64,000 nt of DNA from Loxodes magnus (GCA_946699065.1 CAMPDV010000460.1:62001-126000); one strand, 5' to 3'. Positions 1 through 12,445 are shown, counted from the first letter of the stretch. Numbers and translations are program-made. The notes: generated by a model from the letters alone, not told the origin.

Positions 1-19
1 TCTATAAATGAACTATGTC

Positions 20-66
20 AAAGAGAGCATTAATAGCTAGTTAATAGGATAAGAAATGCTCTCTTT
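20..66. repeat. 12-bp perfect inverted repeat (hairpin)
   Basis: Arms AAAGAGAGCATT (20-31) and AATGCTCTCTTT (55-66) are exact reverse complements around a 23-nt AT-rich loop. It lies about 50 bases upstream of the start of the DUF547 gene, so it could be a regulatory hairpin, the 3' end of a gene left of the window, or chance. A similar 12-bp hairpin occurs at 30100-30137. Confidence 0.6.
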
Positions 67-117
67 CCTTTTTTGAACTGCTATGACAAACTGCATAGTA
101 GTGAAATTACTTAAAAC

Positions 118-2427
118 ATGAAAATACAAAAGATACAAAAAGCCTTTTACCGTGTTTTTCAAAAGCGCTTGCAAAACTACAAAAAAGCAATAAAGGAAGA
201 TGAAAAGCTTCAAAGAATAGATTTTGATAAAGATATCTTTATTTAGCTACTTCCTAGCACTTGCAAATTTTGTACTAATTGTAACTAGAAGTTCTGATAC
301 GATCTAGTTAACACGATGCATTTCAGAAATTGAATATTTTACACCTTTTCATTCGACCAAGGAAATGTCAAAAGATTCATTAATATCTTAGAGAACTCTT
401 AGTCATAATAAGGTTAATTGTTTAAAGAAAACTAATCAAAGAATAAAAATGCTCATTAATGCACCTATGAGCAGAGTCAGCAACAGTTCGAAATTAGATT
501 TAACGTTAGTAACGATTTATCTAAATTCATAGGAGTGTTGAGGTAAAAGATAAACTAAGCACTTGAAAGTTAAGAGAGATCTCCTAGCATTATACGTTTG
601 TTGCATTTAATAGATAAAATAGAGAAAGTTAATTCTACTATTTAGAGTGTTTGCTTTTAAAAAAAGTTTGAAAGGAGTTTAGTTTCAGGAGAGTTAAAGC
701 CATATAAATCATAAAATTAGCAAAACTAATTTAATACAAAGCTCGCATTCAAATTTTATGGACCTGATGGCTTTTTCTAGTTCTTTTAGAATTTCCAGAA
801 ATTTATTAAGGGACCAGAGGACGTGATTCAGCTTTCAAACCTGAAGCAAATGATAAAGTAACTAAAAGAGAGTGAAGATAAATATTTTTCTAACAACTCG
901 AAGATAAAATCTCAGCCCTTGTATCCAGATTTTAATTGACAATGATTCCTCATTCTTGCTTAGCTAAAAGAACTTAAAAATCTATTAAACTAAAAGAACT
1001 ATAAAATCATTTTGCTTTACATCAGAGCAATCGAATTTGAATAGTAGGCTGTACCTTTACATAGGGTATGAGAATTAATATCATATCTAAGCAAATAGGA
1101 GGTTAACTATATATGGTCAGTTAGCTCCAAATTTATAAAAATGATAATTTTGAACTTTAAAACAAAGTTTAAAAGGTAATGAACGGTAGTTAACAAGGAT
1201 CTAGTGGTAAAAGGGACTAAACTCTAAGATATTTAGCAAAAGTTTGTTTAAGGTGAAGATCCATTTTAAAATTTAGAGAGACAATTATCATACCGTTTTA
1301 ATGACTCAAGTAGTGATGCTGAATAAGAAGTACTAAGTGAAGAAGAGAAATAGTGTGAAAATGAAGACTAAGAACTTTAAGTGCAGTAACTTCAAAGAGC
1401 CGATAGTCGCAAAAATTCATTGCCTGCCTCAGTTTCTCCTAACAAAAGGTAAAAGAAATCATTTAACTTTAAAGTGAAAAATAAGCAAAATGAATAAACT
1501 TCTGAGACTAAATAACAGCAGGGGATTATGAAATTTGTAGGCATGGCTAATATACTTAACAAGGAAGAGTATTAGCAAAATATAGTTCAAAATCCATTTC
1601 AAATCGACCCTTGCTAAAATGTAGAAAACATGCTTTATGAATTGGTATAGCTTTTGAAAAATGCTAATGTTAATACGATTGGACTTGACTAGGCAGTTAA
1701 AACGGTTCTGCTATAAGAAAGTTTTCATAGTTTGCGTATTTCTGTTTCTCAGCTATAATAGATTTAGCCTTTAAAGTATAAAAAATAGAGTGAGTTTGGC
1801 TATTATCTAAAGTTCTATTTAAATCTCCACACCTTATAAACATTGTATGCCTTAGTTTAGCAGCCTGATCATATCCCTAAAAATGGGTAAGAATGATTAT
1901 TCTTTTTGCATAAATAAGCTTTCAATGTAGGAGGTTACATGCTAACTCTTTATGATATTGAAGCTAACATTCTAGGAACAATAGTACAACATATATGCCA
2001 ATTCTAGACTAAAGGAAGCTAATATGATTATAAATTCGTTAGGCAAGAATGAGGCGAAGAGGATGAAAGGAAATAATTCGCTCTAACTAAAATATGCCAT
2101 AAAGAGGCTCTAAACTTGGCAATTTTTAGGCCTCTTAAAGGTTGAATACCTCTATAAATCTGGAAAGACGATTTTCTCATACAACTTTCAAAGAAAATTA
2201 AGCAATTCTTACATGACTAGGTCTAGGTTAAATAGTAGGAAAGAAAGATAATACTACCCTCTATTTTTAAGTGGTTTGATTCTAAATTTCGATAAAATGA
2301 AAAATAAGTATTAGATCTAATAATTTAAAATATAAGTGGAGAAAGGAAGAATCAAATTAGTGAACTACTAAAGACAAAGTAAGCATTTATACAGAGAACA
2401 AATAAAGATAGAGATTATACCTCCTGA
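118..2427 (+). CDS. DUF547 domain protein
   Basis: Single open frame of 769 codons with TAA/TAG read as Gln and several TGA as Trp, ending at TGA 2425. The N-terminal part is helical and basic, with a CxxCxxC cluster near residue 50. The middle (about 400-480) is acidic, Ser-rich and probably disordered. The C-terminal ~200 residues match the DUF547 layout as I know it: a YYLKFYLNLHTLQTLYALV stretch in the FWINLYNAL position, then VGGYMLTLYDIEANILG, a core around ALNLAIFRPL and the closing ILPSIFKWF. Plant DUF547 proteins carry a coiled coil upstream; other eukaryotes use diverse N-termini. Function is unknown for the family. The ATG at 118 is the first in frame; an upstream exon outside the window cannot be excluded. 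Confidence 0.7.
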
Positions 2428-2958
2428 TTTCAGCTTAGACTTTAACTTTTCTTGATATAAGCAAAGAATATTAATTTCCCTTTTATCTTTTCTTCTATAT
2501 TTTATCATATCTAACCCATTTCAATGCTTTAAAAGCATATCACAAATAAAGTTTAAAGGAGAAGAACTTTATTTACAGTAGGTTATTAAATTAAACATTA
2601 AAGTAAAGAATAATCATGCTAATTAAAGCATTTGGCTATAAAATGTCTAATGCTAAAAGTTGGGATGATTTAAATAAGAAATCCTTTATTTTAGTAACTG
2701 TTAGGTAGTTTTATATTAGAAACTTTAAAGTAAATAGTCAAACAACATTCTAATGCTTTAAGGGATTTGTAATATAAAAAGTAAATAGTTAAAGATGATC
2801 TTAGGTTTATATTTAAATTGAAAATACTATTTAAAGATAAGGAATCAACTTAACTGAAAGATTGAAAAATGGAATGTTGATGATGTTTGTATCAGTTACT
2901 GAGAAATAAACATAAAGAATGTAAATAATTTATCGAAAATTGTTATTAAAACGAAAGG
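2428..2958. other. Convergent intergenic region
   Basis: AT-rich spacer between the 3' ends of the DUF547 and PHR-like genes. It is pyrimidine-rich near 2470-2520. I see no gene or RNA in it. Confidence 0.5.
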
Positions 2959-3696
2959 TCAAAATTGTAACCGTAAACCTACTATAGGACCTTGGGAAAT
3001 ATTATTAAAATTATCCAAATCATTTTTATCAAACTTTGTGCTATAGTAAGTCACGTTAATATGCTCATTTGCAGATTGCAAACATTCTTCATCTTTTCCA
3101 CAATACAAATCCCCACCTCTCAAAAGCATTCGTATTGTGTATTTTTGATCTTTGCTTAAAATTATTTCTTTATCTATAGGTATAAAATCATAAAGTGATT
3201 AATTTCTCTAGTCAGGAAATTTCAAAATTTCAGCGCAATCATACAAAGCAGCATCATCAGATCCAGGTCCATGCAATATCTAAAATTAATCAATAAAAAC
3301 AAACTTCTTTTGGTCTATTGGAATAGTTAAATAAATTCCCAGAAGTTTAGCAGGACGATTAACTTTGAAAGTTAAACAATCCGTATTTATTCCAATACAC
3401 CACCATTTTCCTTAAAGTTTTTGGAATCTAATAAAATCCGCCGTTTAATCCATTCACTCAAATTTCTGTTCATTTACTTATATTTCAATTTAATTAGGAT
3501 CAGCATTGTGTTCAACCTCAGCAGGAACAGCAGTGGAAGTAATAGTTTTATCTTAGTTATTATTTAATTGAGAATTCTAGGTATTATCTACTTGTTCTTA
3601 AACAAACCCTTGGTTTTTAAAAGCAGTACTCAAAAGTTGTTTTCCTTATTCAGTTGTTTAGACTGGTTTCTATTAAGCTTTGCAACAACTGCCCAT
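2959..3696 (-). CDS. PHR-like beta-sandwich protein, N-terminal MGSCC
   Basis: Intronless frame of 245 residues ending at TGA. It starts MGSCCKA, a good N-myristoylation site with adjacent cysteines for palmitoylation, so membrane anchoring is likely. Residues ~20-95 are Gln/Asn-rich linker. From ~105 to the end the pattern fits the PHR domain of Highwire/RPM-1/PAM and BTBD proteins: FKVNRPAKLLGIYLTIP near the start, a Cys-containing central strand and a closing GPIVGLRLQF strand. One in-frame TGA is read as Trp. In metazoa PHR domains sit in large E3 ligases; here the domain stands alone behind a lipid anchor, so its job is not evident. Domain call is by eye. Confidence 0.7.
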
Positions 3697-5597
3697 TATT
3701 TTAAGATGAATAGTAAAACAATTAAATAATACTTAAATTAAACAATACCTATTACACTTTAAATCATTCTCTTCAATACTTCATATTACTTAATCTTTCC
3801 TCTCTTTTATTATTCAATAAGTACTCACTTTTTACTATCTAACATACTTTACCAATACCTTTATTAAATTTTAAGTCAGAAATTTACTTTTTATTAGCTA
3901 GCAGGGATAGAAGACATGTTTGGCGTTTTAATTCATATAATAAGTTAAGAAATTAAGTTAGATTTAGATTTTCTACTCTTAGTATACATTTCACTACTAT
4001 TCATTTTAAGATACATAACTAGATAAGTATAAGGAAATATTATTTATCGTAGTTACTATCTTTGAAAATAAAGGATAACAATCTCTTTGATAGCTTCCAT
4101 ATGATCAAACTTGTATATTAGCGTGCTTATTCATATCAATCTTTAGCTTAATATTCTTTCACTTATTTCTCTATCTTTATATATGAAATACAGATCCCCA
4201 AGTGATAGATAGCACATTCAGCAAATAAATTATTTGATAGCCTTTAGTTTTCTAAAGATAGACTAGCCAATATTAATTTATTAAGCTCCTTTAGTTTAAA
4301 CTTTAACTATAATTAGTAAAAATAGTAAACGCATTGAATATTATAAGACGAAATGAGCCTTTTTATAGTTTGATTGAGGAATAAATAAGCTACCTTATCT
4401 TCTCTAGTCAAATTAGCAGCTATCGATAAAATGGGTCTTATTTAAATGTATTTGTAGTCCATTAATAGTAAGCTGAGATATTTAGCTTATATCCATAGCA
4501 TAGTAAATGATACACAGACTATCATAACTTATCTTTTTCATTATTTGTTTTAATTAATAAACTTAACTATAATTTAGATGCTTAGAATATGTCTAACTAG
4601 GAAAGCATCAGTTATTATAAGTTTCTAGCACATAGAAATGATTTAATTCTATAAATGCTAATTAAAAGATAAGAGATAGCTAATTAAGTATTTATATTTT
4701 ATAATGCCTTTTTTGGATTTCTAGTTTGATTCGTTATTTTCTCAATTATTTCTGAGGAACAAAGTTTAGAATTATGCTTTAAAAATTAGCTTTTTGCTTA
4801 AATTATTTTACTTAGAGACTGGTTGAGCTTAGATTGTCTTTTATCGGATTTATACTTAAGAAAGGCCTAATTAAAGGTCATTAGATTAATATCTTCAAGG
4901 ATAGTTTTCTTTCTGGTAATTAATATCTAACAAATCACACTAGTTTAAATAACAATTGCAGATAAGAAGTGAGAAAACTAGCTTTCAGGGTATATAAATA
5001 TAAGAATAAAAACTTCACTACAGAATGACTATGAAATTAATAATCAAAACAGGTAATAAAAAGTAGCAATCAGATTAAGCAGTAAAAAGTATTCTCTATT
5101 ACCAATAAAAAGATTACAGTCAATAGATCTATGCAAATATGCTAATTTATTATAACTAATCTAAATTCTAATTAAAGGTTAATTACTCTTACCTAAGATA
5201 AATAAAGCCAAAGCTGCATAAGGTAGTTAAATTAATTAAAGTATTTCCTATAAAAGTACTTACTTTCCTTGCTTAAATCTAGATTTCTAGTAAGTACATT
5301 ATAATATAAAGTAGTGTTATAATAATAAATATATCATAGTTAAGTTTATATGATAAATAATGAACACTCAAGTGATTTGATGTCTGATATGCTAGTTAAA
5401 TAGAATAGCTTTATATTAATAAATTAACTTAACTCTCTCTTTATTTTTACTTATGATTTAGATATGCTTTGTTATCTATTAGGCTAGTATAAGGTAGAAG
5501 TGATTTTGATGCTAGTTTGAAGTAGAGATTAAAAGAAAGTCTGGTTATTTGAGAATGATAAGAATTGTTTTATTAGTATTTTCATATAAAATTTAAA
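3697..5597. other. Divergent intergenic region, 1.9 kb
   Basis: Very AT-rich with many TAG/CTAG/TTAGCTA words, unlike the more GC-containing coding DNA around it. It must hold the promoters of the divergent PHR-like and HID1 genes. I saw no homology, tRNA or clear repeat. Confidence 0.5.
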
Positions 5598-7637
5598 ATG
5601 GGAAATAGTGCTAGTACCTAAACAATGTTTAGAGATAAAATCTAAGCTATGGAGCAAGGAATCATAAATGATGATAATTTTTGGCATCAGCTTTGGAGTA
5701 TTCCTAAAGATATATATGATGTATTTTCAATGCTAACTTAGGAAGATGTCAAACTTTTAAAAGAGAGTTAGATCGAAAACTTGTCCAATCTATATTGCAA
5801 GACACTTGATATGCTAGAGTCATCTGATTCGTCAACTGAGTGCATTTAGAATGGAGTTAGAATTCTTACGCGTATCACTCCTTTATTGCTTGCTACGAGA
5901 GACTAATTCTATTTTGACTTTTTCTGATATAGTGAAGACAACTGTTTGGCTGATAGAATTGTCCAGACTACACTAAAGTTACTATTTCGTCCAGGATATT
6001 GCATTAAAGCTAAGAGTAAAAAAGAAACTTAAGAAGCAGATTAATTGCAATTATGAGCAGGAGGCATTCCCATTAAATATATCGATAGTGGAAACTCAGG
6101 ATTTGAAAAAAATAGAATAGAGCTAATGATATTCCTTATTTCACTTATGGGGCGTAGCATATACATTAAAATCTAAGAATTTGAAGAATAAATTAATCCT
6201 TGAATATGGCTAATGACATCAGTTGGATCTGAAAACATATAGAATCTATTATTCTCGTTACTGAATACCGTTATAAGCTATAAAACTAGAGGCATTTTAC
6301 CATATACAAGCTACTCTGTTGGCTAAGGGGAAGAACTACTCTATACTTGTATCTAGACTCTCTGTCTACTTCTAAACTTTACTCCTCCTTCACAAGAAAT
6401 TCTAACAAAGCTAATAAACGTTCCTGAAAATTAAGATTATAAAGTAGCTACTAGAGTTATTCAAAAGCGCAACGAAAAGAATGAAATAATTCTGTCAAAT
6501 GAATTTAGAAGAGTGACAGCATGCATAAATGACTCGCAGCATTGTATCTTTGTATTTAAAAGGCTAATGAAACTATTGTATAATACAGTCTATTCAGATA
6601 ATACTTTCTTACCTAATAGCTAGAAAAAGTATTAGTATCAAAGTGAATTAATTTTCCTGATGTTTAAAATTTACCAAGACAATCCTATAATTCTCAACTG
6701 TGCTTCTAGAAACTTGGAGATTTAGTAATTAGTTGTTTCTCTCGTGTATATAATGATCTAGGATATTTAGAGTAAGCAAAACACGAGTATAATTCATATG
6801 TGCTCTCTTTTACTTTTAGTTCTGTCAGGAGATAGAGACTTTTGCAATAAACTTAACCAAAAGTTTGAGGAAAAAACTCCACTAGAACTCCCTCTTTTTA
6901 ATGGAAATTTGTTTGACTTGCTAGTATTAGCCACATACAAAATAATAATGAAAGGATCTCAGGATCTAGAAATTACATACAATATGCTACTAACAACTCT
7001 CACTAACGCAAGTCCCTTTGCTAAGTAAATATGTATGATTTCATCTTTATCTCTTCTTTAGCTCTTTGAAAAGTTCACTTTGAAGAGGTGTATTTTTCAG
7101 AACCATAGCAATTGGTATTGGAGTGCCTTATTAATTGAACTCTTTAATAACTAGATATGCCATAATTGGGAAGGAGGCAGTACTTTGGTGTATAGTATTA
7201 TGAAATACAAGGAAATTTTTGCTGAGTTCCAATTATTAAAAGTTCCTCCTCCTCCTGAAAACGTTTAATAAGGAGTTTGGTATCCTACTATTCAATGGTA
7301 TTTTATAATACAGGTTAAATGATTGGAAGAAGCAGATAAATTTAAATTTAGTGGCTATTATTATAAACTAACTCCAAGCCAGATTTTAGGAAAATCAGGA
7401 AAGTTTATAAAGCGAACAAAAAATGTTAAAGTTCATTTAGTAGTAAAACATGCAAGGGTTATTACCTCTTACTGAATGGTATCTTAGGAAGTTTTAGCCA
7501 ACTTTGTTCTCAAATATTTGGACAACTTCTTTTATATGGGTAACTTTTAATTTTAGAGTGTTATTTTTATGAAACTTCAGTTGATGCTATTTGATAGAAA
7601 TGCTATTTATCTCTTTTCAATTAAAAGTAATAACTGA
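5598..7637 (+). CDS. HID1: HID1 (Golgi/dense-core vesicle trafficking protein)
   Basis: 668 residues in three exons; introns 7298-7313 (16 nt) and 7540-7556 (17 nt). Removing both restores continuous similarity to animal HID1 and gives a TGA end at the expected C-terminus. It begins MGNSAS, the myristoylated N-terminus typical of HID1. Family landmarks in order: DFFW, ILTRITPLL, LFSLLNTVISY, PNSQKKYQYQSEL, LLLVLSGDRDFCNKLN, LPLFNGNLFDLLVLATYKII, then after the introns QGLLPLTEWYLRKFQ and IWSVIFMK. In-frame TGA aligns with conserved Trp (DFFW; INPW). It lacks the long disordered insert of the mammalian protein. HID1 is a peripheral trans-Golgi protein needed for dense-core granule cargo sorting. 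This gene is the best calibration of the genetic code in the window. Confidence 0.95.
7298..7313 (+). other. 16-nt intron in HID1
   Basis: GTATTTTATAATACAG. Without removal the frame leaves the HID1 match after the IQW motif; with removal it continues as IQWLNDWKKQ and regains similarity. Confidence 0.9.
7540..7556 (+). other. 17-nt intron in HID1
   Basis: GTAACTTTTAATTTTAG. Removing it turns a drifting frame into IWSVIFMK..., matching the conserved C-terminal HID1 segment, and brings TGA 7635 into frame as the stop. Confidence 0.9.
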
Positions 7638-8044
7638 CCTTTAAAATCTTTTATATTTGATAAGCTTGTTTAATTTAATCCTTTTATCTCTCTACTCTTT
7701 ATACCTTTTTTAATTAAGAATCAATTAAGGAAAAATAGAATGAAATTTGTTTATCTAATGATGTATAGATCAGATGATCCTATCACTAAACTTTACTTTT
7801 AATACTTTATATATAAAGATAAAGTTCCTTTCAGGGTTGAAAGTAAAGACTCTTTAGGATTAGAAGTTAAGTTTTTTATCTATAGCACTGCTTGATTCTT
7901 TTTATGGCTAAGGTTAAGTTTAAGATTAATACAAGTTAAAATAGAAAGATCAAACTTATTGATGAAAACATGAAGTTGCTTAAATTTAAGGAGAAGATGG
8001 TTAGTGTATCTTAGTTTTAAAGGTAAATTATTTAATACAATTAA
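7638..8044. other. Convergent intergenic region
   Basis: AT-rich spacer between the 3' ends of HID1 and the RING gene. No feature seen. Confidence 0.5.
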
Positions 8045-8725
8045 TCACAGCAGTTCTTCTTCACTGGCTAGTGATTCTCTACAAACAGGGCATGTATTAT
8101 GCTTATTTAACCATGTTACAACGCATTAGCTATGAAAGAAATGTTCACAAGGTAGTTTTTTAACTATCTCTTCTTATGTAATGTTCTCCTTGCAAATTGG
8201 ACATTCATCATTTGTATTTATTTTTGTTTCTTCTAATGTTTAGATTACAAAATCCGCTGTTTTAGGCGGTCCAATTCTACCCATGTCTTGCATTGATATA
8301 ATTTGTGCGATATTGCTTAAAGAATTCTCATCAAATGGCATTATTATAGGCTAAAATAGATTTCCCATTTCTTAAGGTGAATTAAATCTTCTTACTTCTA
8401 CTCTTATTTATCCATTTCCATCAAAACTTATTGCTGTAGCTTAAGACTATGAAGGACGTAGTGAGGATGATTAATTACTGTTTTATGAAGGGTTTTATCT
8501 TTGTTCATTATTAGAGCTTGGCTATTAATTTAAGCCTGAATTTTATTAAACGTTTTAAGGCTATGGATTCGCTTAAACAATTTAAGGAATCTAAGGGGTG
8601 AATTCTTATGGCATATATTATACTTCCTCAACAAATTCAGAGCCACAATGTGTACACTTTATATCTTCATTCTAGTTTTCTTGTACAAAACCTTATCTAC
8701 ATATATGGCAAAAATAATTGACCAT
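8045..8725 (-). CDS. RNF115/RNF126-like RING-H2 ubiquitin ligase
   Basis: 226 residues, intronless, TGA stop. The N-terminus has a zinc ribbon (CHIC at 6-9 and CTHC about 20 residues later), like the ubiquitin-binding BCA2 zinc finger of RNF115/126. A Gln/Asn/Ser-rich linker follows (~45-100), rich in TAA/TAG Gln codons. The C-terminus is a complete RING-H2: CPIC, then LPCEHFFHSQCVVTWL, then CPVC, with the C3H2C3 spacing. This architecture marks an E3 ligase that picks up ubiquitinated or mislocalised client proteins in the cytosol. The match to the RNF126 class rests on both the N-terminal ribbon and the RING, so confidence is high for the type, moderate for orthology. Confidence 0.9.
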
Positions 8726-9352
8726 ATTTATTTATCTTAACTTTTAATTTTATCTCCTTCTTCTCCTTTACCTCTGATCTACTTCTTTACTTATTATCTA
8801 TACTCCTAGGATATCAAATTCTTCGCTTTCTTTATCTTATTTTATATAAAAAATTCTATGATTAATGATAACTAAAAGTTAGGCCTTTGAGGCCTTTCTT
8901 TAAAATATATACAGTAAGTGAGATAAAGAGGAAGCAGTTTCAAAGTAGTTAGAAGCACGAAGTTAAAGTTACTAGAGTTAAGCTAGATAGATAGAGATAT
9001 CAAATAAATGGAATGAAGATAACCTTATTTATACAAAGGTATATTTTAAGAGTTTTCTAAACAATTGTAGGATATTATTGCTAGCAATTTTAGAAAGCAT
9101 TAGCAACTTTAGTTGTTAATAAAGTTTTAGTTCCTGCTTATTGTTTTCTTCCTCTTCTATTGTTTAAGTTTCCTACTATCTATTATATCAACATTATAAA
9201 AGAAATATTAAAAAGGATATTTTATAAATACCTTAAGAAGATATTGAATCATATGCATCTAACAATTGAATGATATTAATCTTTAAACTTTAAGTTAGCT
9301 AATAATTAATATAATTAAAAGCTTTAATTTCATTTATTAAAATATTAAATAT
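8726..9352. other. AT-rich region with chance ORFs
   Basis: No homology seen. A plus-strand TGA-free stretch near 9010-9270 contains a hydrophobic segment but has the composition of surrounding spacer. It may contain the unfound 5' exon of the candidate gene at 9353. Confidence 0.4.
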
Positions 9353-9655
9353 GCTAAACACTTCAGGGTTTTGGACTTCCAGAAGTCAGCAAGTACAGCC
9401 ACAATATCCTCACAAGAAGTTATGTATGAGGATTGATCTTCTCTACCGAAATCTTTAGATAGTGCCAAGCTACCAATGACTCTGAAATTTAATAAGAATA
9501 GCAAATTATTAATATCTAATCGTTCTTATCGAAGTCTCATCTTTCTTGAATGATTAAATAGGCATGTCACCCTGCGAAACAATCCAAAAGGCGCAATTAG
9601 TCAAATTAATAACATGGATTTTGACTCCTTACATCATTCTCTTCGGTTTAATGCT
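9353..9655 (+). CDS. Short unknown coding segment (fragment)
   Basis: A local rise in G+C and a frame reading FQKSASTATISSQEVMYED, then LPMTLKFNKNSKLLISNR and HVTLRNNPKGAISQINNMD, with two TGA as Trp. The codon texture resembles real genes here rather than spacer. There is no ATG at the left edge: ATG 9422 is the first in frame, and an upstream exon joined by a tiny intron is equally likely. To the right the frame runs on as AT-rich sequence to a distant TGA, so the 3' end is also unresolved. No family recognised. Confidence 0.4.
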
Positions 9656-10136
9656 TAAATATAGAATTTTGAAATATTAATAAAATAATCATCTTATTAA
9701 TAACTAAAAACAATCCTAAGTATCTTTAAAAAAGCTTCTTTTAGTTCAACTTTAATTAAATAAATAATCAGAAAGTTGATACTTGATAATAGAAGTTTGA
9801 TGTCAGCGGAATATATTTTTAAAGCGACTTTCTTTTTAAAAATTCTATTAAATTATAATTATTTTATCAATAAAAAAGGATATAATATAATAAAGAGAGT
9901 TTTAATCTATTTTAAAGAAGTAAGTTATAAGCTTTATTAAATGGAAATTATTAAAACATTTAGAGTATTTAGATTATTAATAAAAAACACTAACTGAATA
10001 AGTAAAACTTATAATCTAATTATTAATACTTGTTAAAGTTGTTTCATTTCTACTGAAATAATAATTTTTTTCATTATTTTAAATATTACAGGTAATTATA
10101 TTCTATAGAACTATAGTTAAATATTATGTATTTATT

Positions 10137-10538
10137 ATGCAAAAAGAGAAAACTATAAGTAATGCAAGATTTTTTTACTCTCAGTTATATCAACTATAGA
10201 ATAATAGATTTGTAGAGGAAGTAAGCAAAAGGCAAGGAAAAATTTTGTAAAAGTTAAAGGATTGAAACGCTTTGTTTAAACCTTAGTAGCCACCATCTGG
10301 CCTATTCTATCAGCTTGACTCCATTAGTTTGGTAAAAATTCTTTCTAGGCTTATGTAAGTGATATAGCAATTAATTAGTGCATCATCCTTTAAAATTTCG
10401 AATAGATTTTCTTGCATATAGAGATTTAATTATTCTTTTTCAAAGGATTAACATTTGAATTAAAAAATGTTCTATAGATTTTCCACTTTAAGTTGGTATT
10501 ATCCTAAATAGATTCAATCTATATTAAATACTCTATGA
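10137..10538 (+). CDS. Small unknown ORF
   Basis: 133 residues from ATG 10137 to TGA 10536. Part of it (10230-10340) is richer in G+C than flanking DNA. The product begins MQKEKTISNARFF, is basic with helices and has no signal peptide, membrane segment or known motif that I see. One in-frame TGA is read as Trp. Other frames of this stretch are also partly open, which is common under this code, so reality is uncertain. Confidence 0.35.
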
Positions 10539-11867
10539 TCTTTTACTAATAACTCTATAAAGCTAGCAGTCTATCTCTAAAAAGCATAATATTAAAAAAA
10601 GGCACTAAATCAATAAAGTTCAATATAATAGCAACTATATACTTGAATCAATTTAATAATAATAAGATATTTAAAAGGTCTAAATAATAAGCCAAATCTA
10701 AAAATTGCCAAAAGCTTCTAGGAACTGTAAAGTATCAACTAAGAATATAAGCAAATATATAATATTTAACTTTTATTTTTCAAATATAGTTAAGGATATA
10801 AAATCGTCTATTCAAATAGTTTCTAAACCTTAAATTAAAATATTTGCCATATCTTATAGCACCTCAGTTGTAAACCACATTTGCAACTAATTATCTTCAG
10901 TATTATTGAATTTTAAAACTTCTTACTTTGATAGTTAGTTATATGAAGAAACTATTTATGATTTTAAAAGTAGTTTTGGCTAAAGATAAAGGAAAGAAGA
11001 AGTTAGCTATATAAATAAAAAATAGATTTTTCAAGAGATTAAAGTCTTGAAGCTTAAAAGTTATTGGAACTTTTCCCAAATTAATAAGAATTAATTGAAG
11101 TGTTTTCAAAAAACTCTTAGAGCGAAAATAGAGAAACTTAGACATAAATATAAGGAAGTTAATCTAAGTTAAAAAGAAAGATATTTGAATGAAATGCTTA
11201 TAAATTCTATATAGGATTATTCTTAATATTTAGCAAAAGGCATCAACTTTAAATTTATATGATGAAGTTACTTGTTTTATTTCATTTTTAATGGAAATAA
11301 ATTTACTTAAGAAGATAGTTTGAAGATGCTAACTAAAATAATGATCTAATAAAGTAGAACTTTGAAAATTTAGTTATTTAGTAAAGCAATAAAAGGATTT
11401 ATATTTGGATAGATTGTTTAAAATAGTTTTCATGTTCTTCTATAAATATTTAGTGGCTATCTAAAATGAGATCTGAATAAAATCTATAAGGATAAAGAAG
11501 AAGCTAACTAAAAGTAATGCTTTTCAAAATTATTAGCTTAACTTTCAGCAAAAGTGCCTTTAAATATAGAAAAATATATTTTTCTTTTGCAAGCATAAAG
11601 TTCATTATCAAATAGTTAAAGATCTATATAAATATTAAGGTGAAAGAGGATGTTGAATTTAATAGTTTAAAGCAAAAAGGAAATATCTTATATGATTCTA
11701 AATTTGTATAAATTGATTATGATAATATTTTAATATTTAAAATATTAGATTCTTATATCTATAAAGTTATCATGTTTTAACTATTTATCTCTTATTTAAA
11801 AATCAAATAATCTAAAGCTTTTTAATCTGAGTTTTCTATCTATCTTTCTTAATTAAATTATATATAT
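10539..11867. other. AT-rich region with overlapping open frames
   Basis: All three plus-strand frames are open for long stretches because only TGA stops, and none shows recognisable homology. I do not call a gene here. Confidence 0.4.
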
Positions 11868-12299
11868 ATGTTTCTAAAAAGAATAGCTTCAGTGCTTAAA
11901 ATAATTTGTGGATTATTATTTATTATGGTTGTCTCTAAATAATTAGCAAATTAGAATAAAAAGCTAGTAATTGAAGGAAACTTTAGTAGCAATAATGGAA
12001 TGAATGTGTCAGGAATTTCCATTAAGATTATAAAAAATTAATTTCTTAAATGCATTCTTTAAGAGTACTACGTTGAGAAATATGAACGGAGTTTATTCGG
12101 TAAAATTTTAGAAGAAGGTATTTATTAGGTAAGAAAATTTAGTTTTAGCTAGTAAGATTCTATAGTCGGATCAATCTCTCAAACTATTTTTTTCTTCTTC
12201 TTTAATATTTCTGTTTAAAGCCAGAGCTTATACTAGCTGAATGAAAACCTTCTCCTTAAAAGTTCTTTCAAATATTTATTTCTTGGATAAAATATTTGA
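11868..12299 (+). CDS. Possible secreted or membrane ORF
   Basis: ATG 11868 to TGA 12297, 143 residues. It opens with MFLKRIASVLKIICGLLFIM, a fair signal peptide, followed by KKLVIEGNFSSNNGMNVSGI, which could start a beta-sandwich. The rest is weaker and an intron may redirect the frame. I considered EMC7, whose mature protein also starts with a short beta domain, but could not confirm it. Low confidence. Confidence 0.25.
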
Positions 12300-12445
12300 T
12301 AGCCATTGCTGAAGTTAATCCTTCTGCTTAAATCTGTTTTAATGTAGGCTTTTAAGCAGGCATAAAGCAATATTTTTACTTAGCAAAATAAGCTACAGAA
12401 TAGTGGGGATAAAAAGTAATTAGTTATAAAATTTGGATTATATCT

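Noticed and set aside
10539..11867. Long overlapping open frames on the plus strand, some with plausible proteins
   Set aside because: All three frames are open because only TGA terminates; none shows homology or raised G+C.
11868..12299. EMC7 identity for the secreted-like ORF
   Set aside because: Only the first strands looked similar; no intron of acceptable size joined the later matching pieces.
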